27,896 nucleotides of DNA from CAYQLT01 sp964418425 (GTDB lineage: Bacteria > Bacillota > Limnochordia > Limnochordales > Geochordaceae): positions 1-27,896 of the forward strand of contig CAYQLT010000032.1 in the NCBI GenBank assembly GCA_964418425.1. Reading direction: 5' to 3'. Positions 23,722 to 27,896 of this stretch are shown one piece after another (positions within the stretch are counted from its first letter, which is position 1; each line of letters opens with the position of its first letter). The notes under the pieces are model-generated. The model ran no database searches and had not been told where the DNA came from. It worked only from the letters and a program-made list of their open reading frames with translations. The position numbers and the translations under genes were made by a program.

Positions 23722-24897
23722 TCAGTCGGCCTGGAAGGCGGGGCCGTGCTGTCGCCAGCGTCGTAACGCCTCGTCCAGCCGCTCGTCGGGAACCGTCAAG
23801 GAAATCCGGAAAAACCCTTCGCCGTGCGGGCCGTACCCCACGCCGGGGGTGACCACCACGCCGGTGCGGCGCAAAAGCTCGGTCGCAAACTCCGAGGAGC
23901 TTCGCCCCGGCGGCACCGGTGCCCACACGTAGATGGCCCCCGAGGGCGGCTGGATGGGCCAGCCCATCTCCGAAAGGGTCTGCACCACCCGGTCCCGCCG
24001 GGCCCGGTACACCCTGCGCACGGATTCCACCAGCCGGTCATACTCCCGCAGGGCCGCCACCGCGGCCATCTGCACCGCCGAGAAGATCCCCGAGTCCAGA
24101 TGGGTCTTCAGCCTCCCCAGCGCCTGCACCACCTCGGGGCTGCCGCATGCCCACCCGATGCGCCAGCCTGTCATGTTGAACGTCTTCGAGAGGGAATGAA
24201 ACTCGATGGCCACCTCTTTGGCGCCCGGAACCTGCAGGATGCTGGGGGCCTGTGCGCCGTCGTAGGTGATCTCGCTGTAGGCGGCGTCGTGGCAGATCAC
24301 CACGTCATGGCGGCGCGCCCAGTCCACCGCCCGCTCGAGCCGCTCCAGTGTCGCCGTCGCCCCGGTGGGGTTATTGGGATAGTTGAGGTACAGCACCCGG
24401 GCTCGCCGGGCCACCTCCTGCGGGACGTGCTCCAGGTCGGGCCAGTACTGTCGGTGGGGCTCCAGTGGCAGGGGGAAGACCTCCCCGCCCGCCAGGCGAA
24501 CGGAGGTGGCATAGACCGGGTACCCCGGGTCGGGCACCAGGCCGTAAGTGCCCGGGTCCACCAGGCTCCACGCCAGGTGGGCGAGCCCCTCCTTGGAACC
24601 GATGAGCGCCAGCACCTCCCGCTCGCAATCCAGGCTGACGCCAAAGCGCCGGCCGAACCACTCCGCCACCGCCTCCCGAAAGGCGCGCAGCCCCTGATAC
24701 GGCGGGTAGCGATGGTGAGCCGGGTCGGCCACCTGCCGGGCCATCTCCTCGACGATGGACGCAGGCGTGGGGCGGTCCGGGTCGCCCACACCCAGATCGA
24801 TCACATCCACCCCGGCCTGACGCGCCTGGCTCACCTGGCGGTCGATCTCCGCGAACAGGTACGGCGGCAGGCGATCCATGCGGGTGGCCAGCTTCAC
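23722..24897 (-). CDS. dapL: LL-diaminopimelate aminotransferase
   Basis: A 391-residue PLP aminotransferase of fold type I. The start MDRLPPYLFAEIDRQVSQAR, followed by VIDLGVGDPDRPTP and YPPYQGLRAFREAVAEW, is characteristic of DapL-like enzymes, which turn tetrahydrodipicolinate straight into LL-diaminopimelate. NYPNNPTGA (Asn), CHDAAYSEI (Asp, Tyr), SLSKTFNMTGWRIG (Schiff-base Lys) and FFRISL (Arg) are intact. GTG at 24897 overlaps the dapF TGA (GTGA). Upstream open frame to 25002 lies inside dapF. Standing next to dapF, whose substrate is LL-DAP, strengthens the assignment over other class I/II aminotransferases. Confidence 0.92.
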   Translation of the reverse strand: MKLATRMDRLPPYLFAEIDRQVSQARQAGVDVIDLGVGDPDRPTPASIVEEMARQVADPAHHRYPPYQGLRAFREAVAEWFGRRFGVSLDCEREVLALIGSKEGLAHLAWSLVDPGTYGLVPDPGYPVYATSVRLAGGEVFPLPLEPHRQYWPDLEHVPQEVARRARVLYLNYPNNPTGATATLERLERAVDWARRHDVVICHDAAYSEITYDGAQAPSILQVPGAKEVAIEFHSLSKTFNMTGWRIGWACGSPEVVQALGRLKTHLDSGIFSAVQMAAVAALREYDRLVESVRRVYRARRDRVVQTLSEMGWPIQPPSGAIYVWAPVPPGRSSSEFATELLRRTGVVVTPGVGYGPHGEGFFRISLTVPDERLDEALRRWRQHGPAFQAD

Positions 24898-26033
24898 GGC
24901 TCGTCCCCCTCCAGCGCAGCCCGCACCCAGCCCTCTTCCAGGTGGCCAGACGCCACCCGTTGGGCCGGGCCGGTCATCCAGATGTGGCCGTCGTCGGCCC
25001 ACTCGACCTCAAGAAGCCCGCCCGGCAGCTCCACCACGGCCCGGCGGCCGGCTCGCCCCGAGATGGAGGCGGCCACCAGGGCGGCGCAGGCGCCGGTGCC
25101 GCAGGCCCGGGTCTCCCCGGAACCCCGCTCCCAGACGCGCATGCGCAGCCGCTCGGACGACAGCACCTCGCAAAACTCCACGTTGATCCGGCCCGGGAAG
25201 GCCTCGTGATGCTCCAGGGCGGGGCCCAGCTCCCGCACCGGCGCCTGCCGGACGTCGGGGACGAACAGCACCCCGTGCGGGTTACCCACCGATACCGGCC
25301 ACACCTCCCACGGCACTCCGGCAGCCTCCACGGACAGCGCCTGCCCCAACGCAACCCCACCGGGCCCCACCTCGTGCGGGCGCCCCATATCGACGCGCAC
25401 CGTGGCGTATCCCCGCTCGGGCTGCTGCAACACCTCGACCCGACGCAGCCCCGCTCGGGTCTCCACCTCAAAGGCCCGAGGCACCCGGCCCAGCTCGTAC
25501 ACGTACATGGCCAGGCAGCGGATCCCGTTGCCGCACATCTCACCCTCGGAGCCGTCCGCATTGAAGATGCGCATGGCCACCGGGGCCTGCCGCCCGGATT
25601 CGATGAGGATCAGCCCGTCCGAACCGATCCCCGTGTCGGGCCTGGCCACCGCCCTGGCCAGGCGACCCCAGTCCGCCGGCTCTCCCCCTGGGGAAAGGCT
25701 GACAGCCTTCTCCTCGGCCAGCAGGTCGATGAAGACGTAGGAGTTTCCAAGCCCGTGCATCTTGATCACCGTCAGGCCCCGGGAGAGAAGCCCCCCGTGG
25801 GCGCTGCGGGCCTGTCCCGTCACGTTGGCGGCTCCCTTCGCCGGCCCGCATATGGGGCAGCGCCCGGACAGCCGGGCGCTTCGCTGAAGTTCCAGGACTT
25901 TGGCCGCTTTCCCTTCCGCCAGCCCCGCCTTCCAGCCGACCCGGCGTCCCTGCCCCAGACCGGCGGCCACGCCGGCGCAGCATCCCACAGCCCCCCAGAA
26001 GGCGGCCGTCCACCAACCCTCCACCTCCTGCAC
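24894..26033 (-). CDS. dapF: diaminopimelate epimerase with in-frame N-terminal membrane/CPxCG extension
   Basis: DapF interconverts LL- and meso-diaminopimelate for lysine and peptidoglycan. The enzyme proper begins at VIKMHGLGNSYVFID (about residue 89 of the full frame) and has both catalytic cysteines, in EMCGNGIRC and ETRACGTGAC. The frame is open without a stop for about 88 codons upstream. That part looks protein-like: a hydrophobic helix after EGWWTAAFWG, Gly-spaced repeats GRRVGWKAGLAEGKAAKV, then CPICG. A good ribosome site (AAGGGAG) precedes an internal GTG at 25823, which would give a 309-residue DapF. So the upstream part is either fused to DapF, or a small gene translated over the internal start. 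Start is uncertain; the DapF identity is not. Confidence 0.93.
   Translation of the reverse strand: MQEVEGWWTAAFWGAVGCCAGVAAGLGQGRRVGWKAGLAEGKAAKVLELQRSARLSGRCPICGPAKGAANVTGQARSAHGGLLSRGLTVIKMHGLGNSYVFIDLLAEEKAVSLSPGGEPADWGRLARAVARPDTGIGSDGLILIESGRQAPVAMRIFNADGSEGEMCGNGIRCLAMYVYELGRVPRAFEVETRAGLRRVEVLQQPERGYATVRVDMGRPHEVGPGGVALGQALSVEAAGVPWEVWPVSVGNPHGVLFVPDVRQAPVRELGPALEHHEAFPGRINVEFCEVLSSERLRMRVWERGSGETRACGTGACAALVAASISGRAGRRAVVELPGGLLEVEWADDGHIWMTGPAQRVASGHLEEGWVRAALEGDEP
25832..25838 (-). promoter_or_regulatory. internal ribosome site for dapF start at 25823
   Basis: AAGGGAG lies 8 nt before GTG 25823-25821 in the dapF frame. This is the best Shine-Dalgarno match near the natural DapF N-terminus and argues for a separate DapF start inside the longer frame. 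Confidence 0.6.
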
Positions 26034-26039
26034 CCCCCC

Positions 26040-26684
26040 TCAGCTCGCCCACCGGATCGGGTCCGTCGCGGGAGCGCCCCCCAAAAGCCCCGGGCGACAG
26101 CCCAGGCCCGCGGCCACCACCCGCGCGACGGGCACGGCCGCCATCGCCAGCCCCAGGCGGCCGGGATCCACGTAGGCCCCCAGCGCGAACAGGGCGACGG
26201 CGGCGCCGGCCACGGCCTGCGTCTGTCCGGGAAGGCCGCGGTCCTCCTCCCGGTCCAGCAGGTTGTCCGTGGCCTGGATGGCGCCCAGCGCCAGCACCGA
26301 ACCCAGCATCTCCCGTGCTCCCAGCAGCGCCGCGGCCCCCAGGCCGGCCACGGCGGCCTCCAGCCCGCGCAAGCCAGCGGACAGGTGCCGGCCGACCCCG
26401 CGCCCGGGCCGGAGGCTATCCCCAGCCTGCGGTCCAGCCGTCGCCGCCATGCCCACCACCCAGGCAGCCATGGCCAGGGAGGCCGCCAGTCGCAACTGCA
26501 GTGCGCAGGCGGTGGCCATCAGCAGCAGGACCCATGAGGCCGCAGGCCCCGGGCAGCTGCCGGGCTCTTCGTCCACCAGGGCGTCCACCAGTTTCACCGC
26601 TGCCCCCACCAGCACGGCGACGGCCCATCCCACCGCCAGCCCCTGGGGCTCGGGCCCGGCCAGGGAGGCCCGCAAGAGCTCCAC
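26040..26684 (-). CDS. polytopic membrane protein, unknown function, paired DxxxD motifs
   Basis: A 214-residue protein with about six hydrophobic segments. Two acidic motifs of the same form follow membrane segments in the first and second halves: KLVDALVDEE and ATDNLLDREEDR, each DxxxD with further acids after it. UbiA-type prenyltransferases also use two Asp-rich motifs, but the protein is short and the match is only in spirit. I do not recognise the family. GTG at 26684 follows the GTPase stop by 28 bp; the frame open upstream to 27080 is a shadow of the GTPase gene. It ends 6 bp before the dapF frame, so it is cotranscribed with both. Confidence 0.75.
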   Translation of the reverse strand: MELLRASLAGPEPQGLAVGWAVAVLVGAAVKLVDALVDEEPGSCPGPAASWVLLLMATACALQLRLAASLAMAAWVVGMAATAGPQAGDSLRPGRGVGRHLSAGLRGLEAAVAGLGAAALLGAREMLGSVLALGAIQATDNLLDREEDRGLPGQTQAVAGAAVALFALGAYVDPGRLGLAMAAVPVARVVAAGLGCRPGLLGGAPATDPIRWAS

Positions 26685-26712
26685 GACGGGCCGGCACCAC
26701 CACCCGGCCGCC

Positions 26713-27336
26713 TCAAAGGGTGCGCTGCAGAAAGCGCCGCACCCCCTCGAAGCCGACCTCCTGGAGGGCGGAGATACCCAGGATTGGCCGCCCTGGCCAC
26801 AGGCGCCGAACCGCGGCCAGCCCCTCCCGCCCCCTGGGCAGGTCGAGTTTGTTGACCAGGGCCGCATAGCGTCCCCGGGCCTCGCCGAATCGCCCGATCT
26901 GCGCGTCCACGTCCGAATCCTCGACCAGCCGTTGCGGCCACCGCGCGATATCCGGACCGTCGAGGACGTGCAGAAGCACCGCGCTCTCCAGAGCCGCTGC
27001 CAGCGTCTCGGCCATGGCCAGGCGCAGCAGGGGATCCGGGTGAATGCCATCGGTGAGGCCGACGGTGTCCACCAGGTCAACCCTGGCCGCTCGCTTGGCC
27101 TTGCGGTACTCCACCTCCACGCTCTGCAGGTGGCGAGTTGTGGGAGAAACGCCTCCTACCAGTTCGGCTACCGCCTGCGTGGGGTCCAGCTCCCGACGCC
27201 GCTCGCCTTGCGCCGGCCCCTGCCGGGTCACCACCAGCCGTCGGCATCCGCACCACCGGGCGAAGCGCACCACAAATAACGTCTTGCCCGCACCGGGACG
27301 GCCCACGACCGCGGCACGGCTTAACGAGAGACCCAA
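26713..27336 (-). CDS. small GTP-binding protein next to spoVK
   Basis: A 207-residue G protein with all the expected motifs: P-loop GRPGAGKT (about 12-19), a G2-like Thr in GVSPTTRH, DTVG (G3), VNKLD (G4, guanine-specific) and ISAL (G5). It has no added domain and no membrane segment. It is not HflX, which is much longer and often sits next to spoVK. The start is TTG at 27336, inside the last 16 bp of spoVK, so its translation is probably coupled. Function unknown; cotranscription with spoVK and a membrane protein suggests a role in sporulation or the cell envelope (inference). Confidence 0.85.
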   Translation of the reverse strand: MGLSLSRAAVVGRPGAGKTLFVVRFARWCGCRRLVVTRQGPAQGERRRELDPTQAVAELVGGVSPTTRHLQSVEVEYRKAKRAARVDLVDTVGLTDGIHPDPLLRLAMAETLAAALESAVLLHVLDGPDIARWPQRLVEDSDVDAQIGRFGEARGRYAALVNKLDLPRGREGLAAVRRLWPGRPILGISALQEVGFEGVRRFLQRTL

Positions 27337-27896
27337 AGTCCGATCGGCCCCATCTCCGGCTGGGTCCCCAGAGGGATGTCCGATTCGGTGATCAGCATGA
27401 GATCCTCTCGGGAGAGATCCGGACGGCCGCGCAGTCGCACGGCCTGCCGACGGATAGCCGCCTCCAGGATGTTGCGCACCAACCGAGCGTTGCCGAAATG
27501 CTCAAGCTCGGCCAGCCGGCAGTGCCACAGCACCGTCCCCAGCCTCTGGCGGGCTTCCGGCGTGAGTCGGTAATCTCGGGCGTGCAGCATCCTGTCGGCG
27601 ATGCAAAGCAACTCCTCCCCGGAGTAGTCGGGGAAGTCCAGGATGAACGGGATCCGGGAGCGCAGGCCCGGATTCATCCGCAGAAAAAGCTCCATTTCCT
27701 GCCGGTAGCCGGCCATGATGACCACCAGGTCATGGCGGTGATCCTCCATGGCCTTGACCAGCCCGTCCACGGCCTCCTTGCCGAAATCCTTCTCACCGCC
27801 CCTCGCCAGGCTGTAGGCCTCGTCAATGAACAGCACGCCTCCCAGGGCCTTGCGGATCTGTTCACGGGTGCGCTGGGCGGTGTGGCCCACATACTC
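27321..27896 (-). CDS. spoVK: stage V sporulation protein K-like AAA+ ATPase (3' part)
   Basis: The C-terminal 191 residues of a SpoVK/CbbX-type AAA+ ATPase; the start and Walker A lie past the window end. Visible are EYVGHTAQRTREQIRKA, Walker B GVLFIDEAYSLARG, AMEDHRHDLVVIMAGY (sensor 1 region), MNPGLRSRIPF (arginine finger region) and GNARLVRNILEAAI (sensor 2). In B. subtilis SpoVK is needed for full spore maturation. The last 50 residues run on past the usual end to a Trp-containing tail. The frame ends in TAA and overlaps the GTPase start. Confidence 0.95.
   Translation of the reverse strand, partial: EYVGHTAQRTREQIRKALGGVLFIDEAYSLARGGEKDFGKEAVDGLVKAMEDHRHDLVVIMAGYRQEMELFLRMNPGLRSRIPFILDFPDYSGEELLCIADRMLHARDYRLTPEARQRLGTVLWHCRLAELEHFGNARLVRNILEAAIRRQAVRLRGRPDLSREDLMLITESDIPLGTQPEMGPIGLWVSR

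Overview
The window looks like part of a chromosome from a high-GC, spore-forming member of the Firmicutes/Bacillota, of the Symbiobacterium, Thermaerobacter or Limnochordia kind. The evidence is a sigma-H gene, a SpoVK-type AAA+ ATPase, a Bacillus-style lexA/yneA SOS pair with GAAC-N4-GTTC boxes, a TIGR04086-like membrane protein, an LL-diaminopimelate aminotransferase, and a trp leader carrying GAG repeats of the kind bound by the TRAP protein. The lineage call is inference. A run of 100 N at 17004-17103 shows this is a draft scaffold.

Layout. Bases 1-78 hold tRNA-Pro(GGG) on the minus strand. Bases 186-5466 run on the plus strand: a secreted beta-propeller-like protein, acylphosphatase, family 4 uracil-DNA glycosylase, an EF-G paralogue and a small membrane protein. 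A CoA-binding protein gene runs the other way at 5505-5915. tRNA-Trp (5978-6053) follows, then an AAA ATPase-TOPRIM (OLD/PARIS-like) nuclease, a palindrome-rich spacer, a tyrosine recombinase, and the divergent yneA/lexA pair. From 10428 to the end every gene is on the minus strand. In order of increasing coordinate these are: an unknown 127-residue protein, surE, mgtC-ACT, a sirtuin, sigH, speD, a methionine gamma-lyase family enzyme (ynbB), the full tryptophan operon (transcribed trpE-G-D-C-F-B-A), dapL, dapF, a small membrane protein, a small GTPase and spoVK (cut by the window edge).

How the genes work together. The trp operon encodes every step from chorismate to tryptophan. Its genes are coupled by TGA/start overlaps, and its leader of about 210 nt carries six GAG triplets at exact 5-nt spacing. 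dapF and dapL overlap by four bases and catalyse consecutive steps of the aminotransferase route to meso-diaminopimelate and lysine. spoVK, the GTPase, the membrane protein, dapF and dapL look like one transcription unit. lexA and yneA share a 189-bp divergent control region with sigma-A-type promoters overlapped by LexA boxes: SOS-induced self-control of lexA and SOS control of a LysM division inhibitor. sigH and the sirtuin overlap by 23 bp.

Most worth a second look: the TRAP-like trp leader; the three perfect palindromes, one with recombinase core-site geometry, ahead of the tyrosine recombinase; the AAA-TOPRIM nuclease beside tRNA-Trp; the in-frame membrane/CPxCG extension on DapF; and the spoVK-GTPase-membrane protein cluster.
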